Source of the DNA: Cerasibacillus quisquiliarum
GTDB lineage: Bacteria; Bacillota; Bacilli; Bacillales; Amphibacillaceae
Direction: 5' to 3'
Assembly: GCF_014202495.1 (NCBI RefSeq)
Contig: NZ_JACHHA010000010.1
Coordinates: 24,703 to 88,702 of the forward strand
Length of the DNA stretch: 64,000 nt
Shown here: piece after piece, positions 1 through 8,314 of the stretch
Layout: every line of letters begins with the position of its first letter
Numbering within the stretch: the stretch's first letter is position 1
The notes under the pieces: generated by a model
Seen by the model: only the letters and a program-made list of their open reading frames with translations
Told to the model about the DNA's origin: nothing
Databases searched by the model: none
Program-made: the position numbers and the translations under genes

Positions 1-294
1 CACATTTGGTTTATCTTTATATTTTTCATAAACATCGGCAAGCTTTCCGTACAGCTCTTTCCCTGGCGTTCCGACTATATTGTGTGGTGGGAATAATTGA
101 TTTTCCGGATGATATGGATCATCTGCTTCATGAGCATCCATCGCAATAGCGACAAAATCACCCGCTTCAATAAATTCTTCTGTCACTTTAGCAATATAAT
201 CCTCTAATACTTGACCAGGTGCACCGCAAGTTAGTTTTCCATCATCAGCTACAAAGTCATAAGAATAATCGATATTTAATAAAGCCCGTTTCAT
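1..294 (-). CDS. pncA: Nicotinamidase / cysteine hydrolase (isochorismatase family), C-terminus cut off by window edge
   Basis: Only the first 98 codons are visible; the gene runs off the left end. The N-terminus reads MKRALLNIDYSYDFV, with the family's catalytic Asp near residue 12. It is followed near residues 53-63 by a metal-binding-like segment, DAHEADDPYHPE, then LFPPHN. This layout closely matches B. subtilis PncA (YueJ), which deamidates nicotinamide to nicotinate in NAD salvage. The catalytic Lys and Cys would lie beyond the edge. A GGGAGG site is 6 bases before the ATG at 294; a second ATG three bases upstream (297) is too close to that site to be preferred. Confidence 0.85.
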   Translation of the reverse strand, partial: MKRALLNIDYSYDFVADDGKLTCGAPGQVLEDYIAKVTEEFIEAGDFVAIAMDAHEADDPYHPENQLFPPHNIVGTPGKELYGKLADVYEKYKDKPNV

Positions 295-410
295 CATAAA
301 CCCTCCCAAAAGATTGTGAAGCGTTTTACAATCTAGTATTACATATAATATAACAAGTTTTTTGAAATAATTCTATACGATTAATTAAAAAATATTTATA
401 CAATTAAATC

Positions 411-446
411 AAAAGAAAACACTGCCTTAAAGGCGTGTGTTTTCTA
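411..446 (-). terminator. Intrinsic terminator after pdxK
   Basis: A 9-bp stem AGAAAACAC/GTGTTTTCT with an inner GCC/GGC pairing lies just past the kinase stop. On the minus strand it is followed by TTTTGATTT. Confidence 0.75.
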
Positions 447-457
447 ACGTTAAGTAA

Positions 458-1297
458 TTATTTTAAAACAGTCGAATGGACTTTAATTGAATGTGCCTTG
501 CCAAATTTACCGAAAGCGGCATGATACGTTGGACCGACTAAATCATTATATGAAAAGCCATGCGCAATGGCGGTTGTTACGAAACTTTTTGCATGGTGAA
601 CCGCTTCTTCTACTGATTTACCTTTAGCTAAATAAGCGGCAATGGCAGCAGAGTATGAGCATCCTGCACCACTTGTATTTTGCGTATCGATTCGCGGGGC
701 TTCAAAAGTTGTTAATGTTTCACCATCATATAAAACATCAACCGCTGGTCCAGATAAACGCCCACCTTTTACTAAGACGTATGTTGCCCCTAACTGATGT
801 AAATCGACTGCCGCTTGTTTTAAATCATCTACTTCCTTAATTGGCCGATCATCAAGTAAGACAGATGCTTCAGGCATATTCGGAGTGATAATGGTCGCTA
901 ACGGAATTAACCGTTCGCGTAGCATTTCAATCGCATCATCAGCTAACAATTTCGAATCGAGCTTACCGACCATTACAGGGTCAACAACAACATGCTTCGT
1001 CCCTGCCTTACGAATCATATGAGCGACGCGTTTAATAATTGAAGTTGAAAACAACATCCCCGTTTTTAAAGCATCAATCCCGATTTGCCATTTCGCCGTA
1101 GCAAACTGAGCTTCAATCGCTTCAATCGGCATTTGATGAACATTTTTGTTTGTTGTTGGATGACGGCCAACAATGGCGGTAATCACACTCATGCCGTAGA
1201 CATCCAACTCTTGAAATGTTTTTAGATCAGCTTGAATGCCAGCACTTCCTCCTGAAGCGGCTCCAGCTATCGTCATGACACGTGGTAAATCAAACAT
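458..1297 (-). CDS. pdxK: Pyridoxine/pyridoxal kinase or HMP(-P) kinase, ThiD/PdxK family
   Basis: A 279-residue ribokinase-fold kinase. It has the N-terminal substrate loop with SAGIQADLKTF (about residues 18-28), the ITPNMPEA segment near 140, and the anion-hole motif SGAGCSYSAA near 210. It should phosphorylate pyridoxine/pyridoxal or hydroxymethylpyrimidine, in vitamin B6 salvage or thiamine synthesis. The overall text resembles B. subtilis PdxK, itself a ThiD paralogue, so the substrate is inferred. An AAGGGG site precedes the ATG. The DUF456 gene lies immediately upstream on the same strand with a 24-base gap, so the two are probably co-transcribed. Confidence 0.8.
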   Translation of the reverse strand: MFDLPRVMTIAGAASGGSAGIQADLKTFQELDVYGMSVITAIVGRHPTTNKNVHQMPIEAIEAQFATAKWQIGIDALKTGMLFSTSIIKRVAHMIRKAGTKHVVVDPVMVGKLDSKLLADDAIEMLRERLIPLATIITPNMPEASVLLDDRPIKEVDDLKQAAVDLHQLGATYVLVKGGRLSGPAVDVLYDGETLTTFEAPRIDTQNTSGAGCSYSAAIAAYLAKGKSVEEAVHHAKSFVTTAIAHGFSYNDLVGPTYHAAFGKFGKAHSIKVHSTVLK

Positions 1298-1321
1298 GAA
1301 TAAATCCCCTTTAACTTATAT

Positions 1322-1804
1322 TCAAAAAATCATTGCGATGAAAAACCAAATGATCATCATAAGTTGTATTATTATTTTAGCAACTGTTCCACCCAAAAAG
1401 CCAATTAATGAGCCTGTTGCAGCACGAGTTGCTTCATGAATAGACCTAGCTTGAAACAATTCAACTATAACAACAGCGATAAACGGTACGATAAGAATAC
1501 CAAACGGCGGAAAAAATGATCCTATAATTACAGAAATAGCCGCTATGTTTTCACCTAACTTACTACCTCCAAAACGTTTGACGAAGTGACGATTAGCAAT
1601 GATATCAGCTAAAAATAACACTACCGTAAACACAATCATCATTGTCCAAAACAACCAACCTAATTCAGTTGAATTGATTTTAAAATGATAGACGAAAAAG
1701 CCGAGCCAAATCAATAATGATGAAGGAAGAATTGGAAAGACCAATCCGATAAAACTTAAGATAAATAATAGAATAATGAGTATCCAAAGATAAATATCTG
1801 CCAT
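1322..1804 (-). CDS. DUF456 family small membrane protein
   Basis: 160 residues made mostly of hydrophobic helices: about 6-36, 47-66, 85-110 and 135-158. The loop ADIIANRHFVKRFGGSKLG sits between helices 2 and 3, and a Gly-rich GSLIGFLGG follows near residue 130. This is the DUF456 pattern found throughout Firmicutes. The function is unknown; the Gly-zipper-like repeats suggest packing within the membrane rather than catalysis. An AGGTG site lies 5 bases from the ATG. Confidence 0.75.
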   Translation of the reverse strand: MADIYLWILIILLFILSFIGLVFPILPSSLLIWLGFFVYHFKINSTELGWLFWTMMIVFTVVLFLADIIANRHFVKRFGGSKLGENIAAISVIIGSFFPPFGILIVPFIAVVIVELFQARSIHEATRAATGSLIGFLGGTVAKIIIQLMMIIWFFIAMIF

Positions 1805-2025
1805 CTTTACACCTACAATTTGTGAAATACCACGAATGAAAGACTCTCTCGCAAACTTTTTCCTAATACAATTTGTTGAGTGAAGATCTCTACAATTTGT
1901 TTACCTTATTGTAAATGATACGCTTCTCTACTTGTTTGTTCAACTTTTCTTTTAATAGGCATTTACATAGACTTTTCTCTTAACTCTTCTTACACTAAAG
2001 AAAATAAGTAAAGGAAGTGGATCAT

Positions 2026-3003
2026 ATGATGATTAAAGGTATTCACCATGTATCAGCCATTACAGCTCATGCTAAAGACAATTATTATTTTTACACACAT
2101 ATACTCGGCTTGCGTCTCGTAAAAAAAACGATTAACCAAGATGACCCTTCTGTCTATCATTTGTTCTATGCTGATGAAATAGGTAGTCCTGGAACCGACT
2201 TGACATTCTTTGAACTGCCATATGCAGGAAAAACGATACCCGGGACCTCGAGCATTTCAATAACCTCTTTACGCGTGCCAAATGATGATGCTCTCACATA
2301 TTGGTTAGACAGATTTAATCATTATCATGTCACACATCAAAATATTTCAAACCAAGGCAAACGAAAAGCCATTTATTTTCAGGATCCAGAAGGCCAGCGA
2401 TTAGCACTTGTTTCTGATGAAAACAATAATGGAATACCTGGTGGAAAACCATGGAAGCATAGCCCAGTACCCGAACAATATGGGATTTGTGGTCTCGGAC
2501 CTGTCCGATTAACTGTAGCTGATAAGCAGCCTACTGAACATATTCTGACAAACATATTAACATTTAAACTCATTGACAGATATCCTTCCCATACAGAAGG
2601 TCTCGAAGATATTTACGTTTTCTCAACAGGGGAAGGTGGAACAGGGGCAGAAGTTCATCTCGAAGTACGCACTGATCTCCCACAGGAACGGCTTGGACGA
2701 GGGGGTGTGCATCACGTTGCCTTTCGTGTGGAAGATGAAGATGAGTTAAATGATTGGCGTCACTTCTTAACTCAAAACAGAATTGCCAATTCGGGAATTA
2801 TCGACCGATATTATTTTAAAGCACTTTATTTTAGAGAGCCAAATGGGATTTTATTTGAACTGTCTACTGATGGACCTGGTTTTACAACCGATGAAGATTT
2901 AGAGCATCTAGGAGAATCGCTCGCTCTACCACCTTTTTTCGAAAATCAGCGAGAAGAAATTGAAGCAATTCTCGAACCGTTAAATACGCGTAGATACAAA
3001 TAA
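2026..3003 (+). CDS. Ring-cleaving (extradiol) dioxygenase, two-domain VOC/glyoxalase fold, MhqA/MhqO type
   Basis: Two vicinal-oxygen-chelate domains in tandem (about residues 3-130 and 150-275). Metal ligands fit GIHHVSAI at the start of domain 1, GVHHVAFRV in domain 2, and a C-terminal Glu in ILFELSTDG. Length and domain order match the Bacillus MhqA/MhqO/MhqE hydroquinone dioxygenases that detoxify quinones. An in-frame GTG at 2017 overlaps the AAGGAAG ribosome site. The ATG at 2026, spaced 8 bases from that site, is therefore the better start. No MhqR gene or obvious MhqR box was seen nearby. It is a single-gene unit closed by its own terminator. Confidence 0.8.
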   Translation: MMIKGIHHVSAITAHAKDNYYFYTHILGLRLVKKTINQDDPSVYHLFYADEIGSPGTDLTFFELPYAGKTIPGTSSISITSLRVPNDDALTYWLDRFNHYHVTHQNISNQGKRKAIYFQDPEGQRLALVSDENNNGIPGGKPWKHSPVPEQYGICGLGPVRLTVADKQPTEHILTNILTFKLIDRYPSHTEGLEDIYVFSTGEGGTGAEVHLEVRTDLPQERLGRGGVHHVAFRVEDEDELNDWRHFLTQNRIANSGIIDRYYFKALYFREPNGILFELSTDGPGFTTDEDLEHLGESLALPPFFENQREEIEAILEPLNTRRYK

Positions 3004-3090
3004 ACACAAATGTCGGCTTATCTAATAAATTGATATATCTTTTTTTAATAAATTAGAGCAAATATCAGCTTTTAAAAGATAAATAAAATT

Positions 3091-3122
3091 CCACTCTTTT
3101 TAGTAAAGAGTGGACCTTTTAT
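3091..3122 (+). terminator. Intrinsic terminator after the dioxygenase gene
   Basis: Eight-bp perfect stem CCACTCTT/AAGAGTGG followed by ACCTTTTTATG. Confidence 0.8.
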
Positions 3123-3166
3123 GTTATCAAGACGCTTCTAAGTACCAATATATTTGTCTGTCTACA

Positions 3167-3217
3167 TGTCAAAAAAACTAAATAACCTTAGATCCTCTAT
3201 GATTACAGAGCTAAGGT
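3167..3217 (-). terminator. Terminator of the murB transcript
   Basis: Stem ACCTTAG/CTAAGGT with an inner CTCT/AGAG pairing. Read on the minus strand it is followed by TTATTTAGTTTTTTT, which suits the end of the murB plus small-ORF transcript. Confidence 0.6.
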
Positions 3218-3292
3218 CAGTTAATCCATTTTTACCATTTCTGTTCTATGCTAAACATGAAGCGATTCGTTTTTTCCGTTCTTTTTGAACAT

Positions 3293-3439
3293 CTATTGAT
3301 TATCTTCGTTCTGATCATCATTCAAAGAAGGATACGGGTCGACATCATGCTTATATGAATAAGCTTTAGATATTAAAACCAATGATATTATTAAAACAAT
3401 CACTACGATTGCAATCATACCAACGATATAATATGTCAT
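3293..3439 (-). CDS. 48-residue single-span membrane peptide, YtzI-like
   Basis: A short ORF starting 14 bases after the murB stop. It has an AAGGAG site 7 bases before the ATG. The peptide is one membrane span (about residues 3-24) followed by a charged cytoplasmic-type tail, SKAYSYKHDVDPYPSLNDD. The span plus a 'KxYxYKH.VDP' tail recalls the small YtzI proteins of bacilli, but that assignment rests on memory of the pattern and is tentative. Function unknown. It is probably translated from the murB mRNA, because the next terminator lies beyond it. Confidence 0.6.
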   Translation of the reverse strand: MTYYIVGMIAIVVIVLIISLVLISKAYSYKHDVDPYPSLNDDQNEDNQ

Positions 3440-3452
3440 TTTCCTACTCCTT

Positions 3453-4373
3453 TTAAGACTTTAAATCTTCTCCGATAATACGAACCTCTCGTTCAAGTTG
3501 CACACCAAATTTTTCCTTTACTGTTTTTTGGACATGATGAATTAAATCAATGTATTCTTGGGCAGTTGCATTGTTCTTATTAACGATAAATCCCGCATGT
3601 TTTGTTGATACTTCGGCACCCCCAACTCTTGTACCTTGTAAGCCACTATCTTGAATTAACTTTCCAGCAAAATAACCTGGCGGGCGCTTAAACACACTAC
3701 CACATGATGGATATTCTAACGGTTGCTTCGATTCACGCTTAAAAGTTAAGTCATCCATAACATCTCTAATCGTATGATAGTCACCTTTCTGTAATTGGAA
3801 AGTAGCTTCTAATACGATATATCCCTTTTCTGGAATATTACTTGTTCGATATGATAAGTCCAGTTCATCAGCTGTTAAATGTAATCGTTCACCTTCTTTA
3901 GTGACAACGAGTGTGTGAGCGAGAACATCTTTTATTTCACCACCATATGCTCCTGCATTCATATAAAGTGCTCCACCAACTGAGCCAGGTATGCCACAAG
4001 CAAACTCTAAACCTGTCAGTTCTGCTTCTAATGCTTTTCTCGATACATCAATAATCCGTGCGCCACTCCCTGCAACAAGTGTCGTTCCATCCGTATGAAT
4101 CTGATTCAATTGGTGTAAGTTCATGACAATCCCACGAATGCCACCATCCTTAACAATTAAATTCGAACCATTTCCTAATAAAGTAAATGGAACTTGCTCT
4201 TTATTAGCGAGTTTAACGACTTGTTGAACTTGTTCATACGTTTCAGGTGTAACGAAGAAGTCCGCCTTTCCTCCCAAACGTGTATAAGTGTGATCCTTTA
4301 AATATTCATCGACTAACACATCTTTTTTCGGAAGAATTGAAATTAATTTATGATATAAATCATGATTTATCAT
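3453..4373 (-). CDS. murB: UDP-N-acetylenolpyruvoylglucosamine reductase
   Basis: A 306-residue FAD enzyme that reduces UDP-GlcNAc-enolpyruvate to UDP-MurNAc in peptidoglycan synthesis. The FAD-binding [12 protein letters not shown] is near residue 61 and [20 protein letters not shown] near 125. The catalytic Ser lies in [10 protein letters not shown] near 222 and the C-terminal Glu in LEREVRIIG. Its compact length fits type II MurB, the Staphylococcus/Bacillus form. An AAAGGA site lies 10 bases before the ATG. The small YtzI-like ORF follows on the same transcript. Confidence 0.95.
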   Translation of the reverse strand: MINHDLYHKLISILPKKDVLVDEYLKDHTYTRLGGKADFFVTPETYEQVQQVVKLANKEQVPFTLLGNGSNLIVKDGGIRGIVMNLHQLNQIHTDGTTLVAGSGARIIDVSRKALEAELTGLEFACGIPGSVGGALYMNAGAYGGEIKDVLAHTLVVTKEGERLHLTADELDLSYRTSNIPEKGYIVLEATFQLQKGDYHTIRDVMDDLTFKRESKQPLEYPSCGSVFKRPPGYFAGKLIQDSGLQGTRVGGAEVSTKHAGFIVNKNNATAQEYIDLIHHVQKTVKEKFGVQLEREVRIIGEDLKS

Positions 4374-4436
4374 GCTACTCAGTCCTTTAAGTATTTACTT
4401 CAAGTCATAAAAAATAACTCATGTTTATTATTGTAC

Positions 4437-4460
4437 GAAAAAAAAGTGGAGCTTTCCACT
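4437..4460 (-). terminator. Hairpin with U-tract ahead of murB
   Basis: Stem AGTGGA/TCCACT with loop GCTT. On the minus strand seven T's follow immediately. It would end transcription coming from the SurA-like lipoprotein gene before murB. Confidence 0.65.
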
Positions 4461-4470
4461 AACAATCATA

Positions 4471-4508
4471 TGTCAAAACATAGTAGCATATGCTAATATG
4501 TTTTGACA
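4471..4508. repeat. 38-bp near-perfect palindrome between the lipoprotein gene and murB
   Basis: Outer arms TGTCAAAACATA (4471-4482) and TATGTTTTGACA (4497-4508) are exact complements. The 12 bases TAGCATATGCTA at 4484-4495 form a second perfect palindrome inside. Only one unpaired base lies on each side of the core. It sits between two other hairpins and has no adjoining U-tract. It could be an mRNA-end hairpin, an operator or a cruciform; nothing in the sequence decides. Confidence 0.7.
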
Positions 4509-4533
4509 TACATTTTTACACTAGATACATATG

Positions 4534-4566
4534 AAACAGCACTGTATACATACGACAGTGCTGTTT
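4534..4566 (-). terminator. Hairpin just beyond the SurA-like lipoprotein gene
   Basis: Twelve-bp exact arms AAACAGCACTGT and ACAGTGCTGTTT flank a 9-base loop. On the minus strand the stem directly follows the stop codon of the lipoprotein gene, but only three T's follow. It is likely a terminator or mRNA-end stabiliser. Confidence 0.55.
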
Positions 4567-4569
4567 TAT

Positions 4570-5262
4570 TTACAGTTTCGTTTCTATATCAGCCGTTTCT
4601 TTTAACTGTTTTATTTTTTTCTGTAGTTTTTCCTGTTGTTTACGTTGGGATATTTGTTCTTTTAATACGCCTTCTATATCATCAAAAGTTGGTAAGTTTT
4701 CATCATCTTTCTTTAACTCTTCATAAAGCTCTTTTGCTTCTTCATCAGAAACTTTAACTGGAATCTCTTTTCCCACATACTTCATATAAACTAAACTATA
4801 CATAATCTGTTCTTTAAACGATTCTTCCGTTAGCTGAAATTCTTCCAAATAATCATTTAGTTGTTCCCCATTTTCATTTTTTAACTTCGTAAATTCCTCT
4901 TCCACTTCATCTTTAGTGACGTGAATACCTTTTGCTTCAGCTTCTTGGCGTAACAACTCATGAGCAATCAGTTCATCTAGCGTGTCATTTTTTATAGCCT
5001 CTTGGTCATCAATATCTTGTCCAAATTGATGACGTTTCATTTTTGTCTGGATGTAGAGAGAATTATAATATTGACCAGTTATTTTATGACCATTAATTTC
5101 AGCGACAATTTTATCATCAATAACTTTTTCTTCTTCAGAAATCGTTAGGTCAGTATTTTGTTGCGTTTTATCTCCATCATTACTTTTCTCACCACATGCT
5201 GCCATGATGATTAATAATGCACAAATCATAAGCCCGATTAAGAATACTCTTAAATTCTTCAT
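4570..5262 (-). CDS. SurA N-terminal-domain lipoprotein (extracytoplasmic chaperone-like, no PPIase domain)
   Basis: 230 residues. A signal peptide ends in the lipobox IIMAAC (Cys at about residue 23), so the protein should be anchored on the outer face of the membrane. After an acidic linker comes a helical SurA-N-type segment (about 50-190) containing EINGHKITGQYYNSL and DTLDELIAHELLRQEAEAKGI. PrsA/SurA foldases continue into a parvulin domain, but here the protein ends in a Lys/Glu/Gln-rich helix with no rotamase residues. A secreted-protein holdase role is inferred. Start chosen at MKNLRV with a weak GAGG site. Confidence 0.7.
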   Translation of the reverse strand: MKNLRVFLIGLMICALLIIMAACGEKSNDGDKTQQNTDLTISEEEKVIDDKIVAEINGHKITGQYYNSLYIQTKMKRHQFGQDIDDQEAIKNDTLDELIAHELLRQEAEAKGIHVTKDEVEEEFTKLKNENGEQLNDYLEEFQLTEESFKEQIMYSLVYMKYVGKEIPVKVSDEEAKELYEELKKDDENLPTFDDIEGVLKEQISQRKQQEKLQKKIKQLKETADIETKL

Positions 5263-5375
5263 TCATAAAAGCCTCGTTTCATTCTATATTATCTTTATTG
5301 AAACATAGGAATTGAACACAAGTCAACTTATGCCTATAGATAAATCATGTGATTACTTACCATTTTTAAACACGC

Positions 5376-5403
5376 AAAAAGCTCCCGTTAAAGGGAGCTT
5401 TTC
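5376..5403 (-). terminator. Terminator of the yclNOPQ operon
   Basis: Stem AAAAGCTCCC/GGGAGCTTTT, A-rich on one side and T-rich on the other, so it can work in both directions. It lies about 35 bases past the yclQ stop. Confidence 0.8.
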
Positions 5404-5435
5404 TATCCTCTATTTTAAGAAAGGGGGAGTAGAAG

Positions 5436-6392
5436 TTACTTAATGCTTGATTCTATTTCGGAAACCATTTTTTCAACAGAAACGAGTCCACCACCAGACA
5501 AATACCAAATCTCTGGATCTAAATAGACTATGCGATCGTTTTTATATGCTTTTGTTTTTTGAACGAGTTTATTTTCAACAACTTGTTTAGCTGATGATTC
5601 ACCATCTACAACCGCACTTCGATCTACAACATATAATAACTCAGGATCTTTTTCGACAATATATTCAAATGATATGTTCATTCCATGTGTTGAAGCTTCA
5701 ATATCTTCATCAACTGGTTGGACACCGAACACATCGTGAATAATTCCAAATCTTGAATTCGGGCCATATGCACTTACTTTATCATCGTTTGATAAGATAA
5801 CAAGTGCTTTTTCATCCATTGCTTTTGCTTTTTCTTCTACGGATTGAATTTTCTCTTCGATTGCAGCTATTTCATTATTCATCTCATCTTCTTTATCAAA
5901 TATTTCACCAATGACTTCCATATTTTCTTTAAAAGATTCCATATATCGAGTTGTATCTACACCTAAAAAGATTGTCGGGGCAATTTTGCTCAATTCGTCA
6001 TAAACTTCAGACTGACGTTCTGATATGAAAATCACGTCAGGATCGATTTCACTAATCTTGTCAAAATCTGGCTCCTTCAAACTTCCAATATTAGCATAGT
6101 CATCACTTGTATATTTATCTAAGTATGATGGAATAACACCACTTTGTGCCACTCCTGCTACTTCAATGCCAAGTTTGTCCAATGTATCTAGAATTCCAAA
6201 GTCAAAGACAACGACTTTTTCTGGATTTTTTGAAACTTCTGTTTCACCTAACTCATGCGTAATTGTCACTGTCGCCTCTTCAGATGGAGAAGTGGTTGTA
6301 TCATTTGTTTGCTTTTCTCCTTCACTGTTACCACAAGCTCCCAATGTCAATACTAATAGTGCAGTCATTAATATCATTATAAATTTTCTCAT
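5436..6392 (-). CDS. yclQ: Siderophore ABC transporter substrate-binding lipoprotein, YclQ type
   Basis: 318 residues with a signal peptide and lipobox LTLGAC (Cys about 20), then a class III periplasmic-binding fold. Recognisable segments are VVVFDFGILDTLDKLGIEVAGV, IDPDVIFISERQ and DPEIWYLSGGG. It is the last gene of a set in the same order as B. subtilis yclNOPQ, the petrobactin/catecholate importer. The role is to capture ferric siderophore outside the membrane and pass it to YclN/YclO. An AAAGGGAG site precedes the ATG. A 222-base gap from yclP with stem-loops may allow separate mRNA stability for this binding protein. Confidence 0.9.
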   Translation of the reverse strand: MRKFIMILMTALLVLTLGACGNSEGEKQTNDTTTSPSEEATVTITHELGETEVSKNPEKVVVFDFGILDTLDKLGIEVAGVAQSGVIPSYLDKYTSDDYANIGSLKEPDFDKISEIDPDVIFISERQSEVYDELSKIAPTIFLGVDTTRYMESFKENMEVIGEIFDKEDEMNNEIAAIEEKIQSVEEKAKAMDEKALVILSNDDKVSAYGPNSRFGIIHDVFGVQPVDEDIEASTHGMNISFEYIVEKDPELLYVVDRSAVVDGESSAKQVVENKLVQKTKAYKNDRIVYLDPEIWYLSGGGLVSVEKMVSEIESSIK

Positions 6393-6532
6393 GACAACGA
6401 ACTCCCTTTTACGATTTATTTTCTGTCACTAATGTTGCCATTTACAATACGGATTGCCTTATCAATAAAGGCTCCCCCTTCTTTATGGTTTACTTCATGG
6501 ACATTCTAAGGTAAACTAAATGTATGGACTTG

Positions 6533-6575
6533 CCTTTGTACGGTTTATCTTATGAATCGTACGAAGGTTTTTTTA
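6533..6575. other. Stem-loop with T-tract between yclP and yclQ
   Basis: Arms CCTTTGTACG and CGTACGAAGG (one wobble on the plus strand) are followed on the plus strand by eight T's, which looks like a plus-strand terminator. No plus-strand gene precedes it. On the minus strand, the sense of the operon, it gives a slightly weaker stem in the yclP-yclQ spacer. A second short stem, GTTTAC/GTAAAC, is at 6488-6516. Confidence 0.5.
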
Positions 6576-6614
6576 TTTATAATGGCTTTTCCGCATTTTG
6601 TGCAACATTAGTGA

Positions 6615-7370
6615 TCAAAAATAAACACAAATGCGTTGATTGTTAACTTCTTTAATATCAATATCCATATCGTAAATTTCTTTTAACACACAGCGGTCAA
6701 TTACGTCACAAGACCTTCCTTGTTTAACAATTTTTCCATCTTTAAGTGCGACGATATGATCTGAATAACATGAAGCAAAATTAATATCGTGAATAACGAT
6801 CACAACTGTCTTTCCTAACTCATCGACAAGCTTTCGTAAAATCTTCATGATTTGCACGGAGTGACGCATATCTAAATTATTAAGCGGCTCGTCAAGCATA
6901 ATATATTCTGTATCTTGAGCAATAACCATAGCAATATGCGCCCTTTGACACTGACCGCCACTTAATTCATCAAGATATTTATCTTGAATATTCTCTAATT
7001 CCATATATCTAATCGCTTGATCGACCATTTCCCAATCATCTTGTTTAAGTCGACCTTTAGAATATGGAAAGCGTCCAAATGATACGAGTTCGCGCACAGT
7101 TAATTTTAATTGAATGGAATTTGATTGCTTTAAGATTGAAATTTTCTTTGCCAAGTCATTATTTTTAACCTTATCAATATCTTTACCATCGATTTCAATT
7201 ATTCCCTCATCTTGAGCGATTAACCGTGTAATCATTGACATTAATGTACTCTTACCAGCCCCGTTAGGACCAATAAAAGATGTAATCGTGCCTTTTTCAA
7301 TTGATAAAGACACATTATCGATGACTTTTTTATCGTGATACGACTTTGATAAACGTTCTACCTTTACCAT
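6615..7370 (-). CDS. yclP: Siderophore ABC transporter ATP-binding protein, YclP type
   Basis: 251 residues. Walker A GPNGAGKST is at about 34-42, the signature LSGGQ near 138, Walker B YIMLDEPLNNLD near 158 and the switch His in VIHDINFA near 191. It powers ferric-siderophore uptake through YclN/YclO. Its ATG lies inside the end of yclO (7-base overlap) behind an AAAGGAG site, so translation is probably coupled. Confidence 0.92.
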   Translation of the reverse strand: MVKVERLSKSYHDKKVIDNVSLSIEKGTITSFIGPNGAGKSTLMSMITRLIAQDEGIIEIDGKDIDKVKNNDLAKKISILKQSNSIQLKLTVRELVSFGRFPYSKGRLKQDDWEMVDQAIRYMELENIQDKYLDELSGGQCQRAHIAMVIAQDTEYIMLDEPLNNLDMRHSVQIMKILRKLVDELGKTVVIVIHDINFASCYSDHIVALKDGKIVKQGRSCDVIDRCVLKEIYDMDIDIKEVNNQRICVYF

Positions 7371-8314
7371 GATCGATTCTCCTTTAATAATAAGTAGATA
7401 AAGTAAATACCACCGATGAAATTAATAATGACACTTATCGGCGTTTGAAAGACAAACATTTTCTCAACAATCAACTGTCCACCAATTAATGCGATAATAC
7501 TAATAAGCGCTGATCCCATCATAATATATTTATGGCGATATGTTTTTAAAAATTCATATGCCAAATTAACAACTAATAAACCTAGAAATGTCATTGGACC
7601 TGTTAATGCTGTTGCTATAGAAACAAGCACACTAACGATGACAAGTAGATGCTTAACAACATAGTTATAAGGGACACCTAAGTTTATAGATAAATCTTTT
7701 CCTAGAGCTAAGACATCCAAATACTTCGCAAATCGCCAAAAGTAAACTAAAACAAAGAAAACAAGTATAACAGATAAGTAAACAAGGTTAGTATTAACAT
7801 TATTAATACTAGCGAACATTTTATCCTGTGCAACCATAAATTCATTCGGATCAATTAACACCTGCATAAACGACGTTGCACTATTAAAAAATGTACCTAA
7901 TATAAGTCCGACTAATAATAGAAAATAAATATTGCTATTTTCCCCTTTAAATAAAAACCGGAAAAGTATAAGAGAAAATAGAACCATGGCTAAAATAGAT
8001 ATGAGATAGTTCACATTACTGTTCATCATAACTAAAGAATGAGAGCCAAAAATGTAAATCATAATTGTTTGAACGAGTAAATATAATGAATCTAATCCCA
8101 TCACACTTGGCGTCAAAATTCGATTGTTCGTTATCGTCATAAAAATCGTTGTCGAAAAGGCAATTGCCCCACCAGAAATAATGACAGCAATCACTTTCAC
8201 AATACGTCGCGGTAATATATAATCGATATTCCCCGTTAAGTCATAAAAAATATACAAACATGTTAATATGATAGCCACAAGGAATAAGATGACTGTTTTC
8301 TTTTTATAAGCCAT
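7364..8314 (-). CDS. yclO: Siderophore ABC transporter permease, YclO type
   Basis: 316 residues of FecCD/BtuC-type permease, about nine membrane spans. It carries the conserved ATPase-coupling region TALTGPMTFLGLLVVNLAYEFL near 228-250. It is the second permease half-unit of the heterodimeric importer. An AAGGAG site precedes the ATG, which overlaps the end of yclN by 11 bases. Confidence 0.92.
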   Translation of the reverse strand: MAYKKKTVILFLVAIILTCLYIFYDLTGNIDYILPRRIVKVIAVIISGGAIAFSTTIFMTITNNRILTPSVMGLDSLYLLVQTIMIYIFGSHSLVMMNSNVNYLISILAMVLFSLILFRFLFKGENSNIYFLLLVGLILGTFFNSATSFMQVLIDPNEFMVAQDKMFASINNVNTNLVYLSVILVFFVLVYFWRFAKYLDVLALGKDLSINLGVPYNYVVKHLLVIVSVLVSIATALTGPMTFLGLLVVNLAYEFLKTYRHKYIMMGSALISIIALIGGQLIVEKMFVFQTPISVIINFIGGIYFIYLLLKENRSW

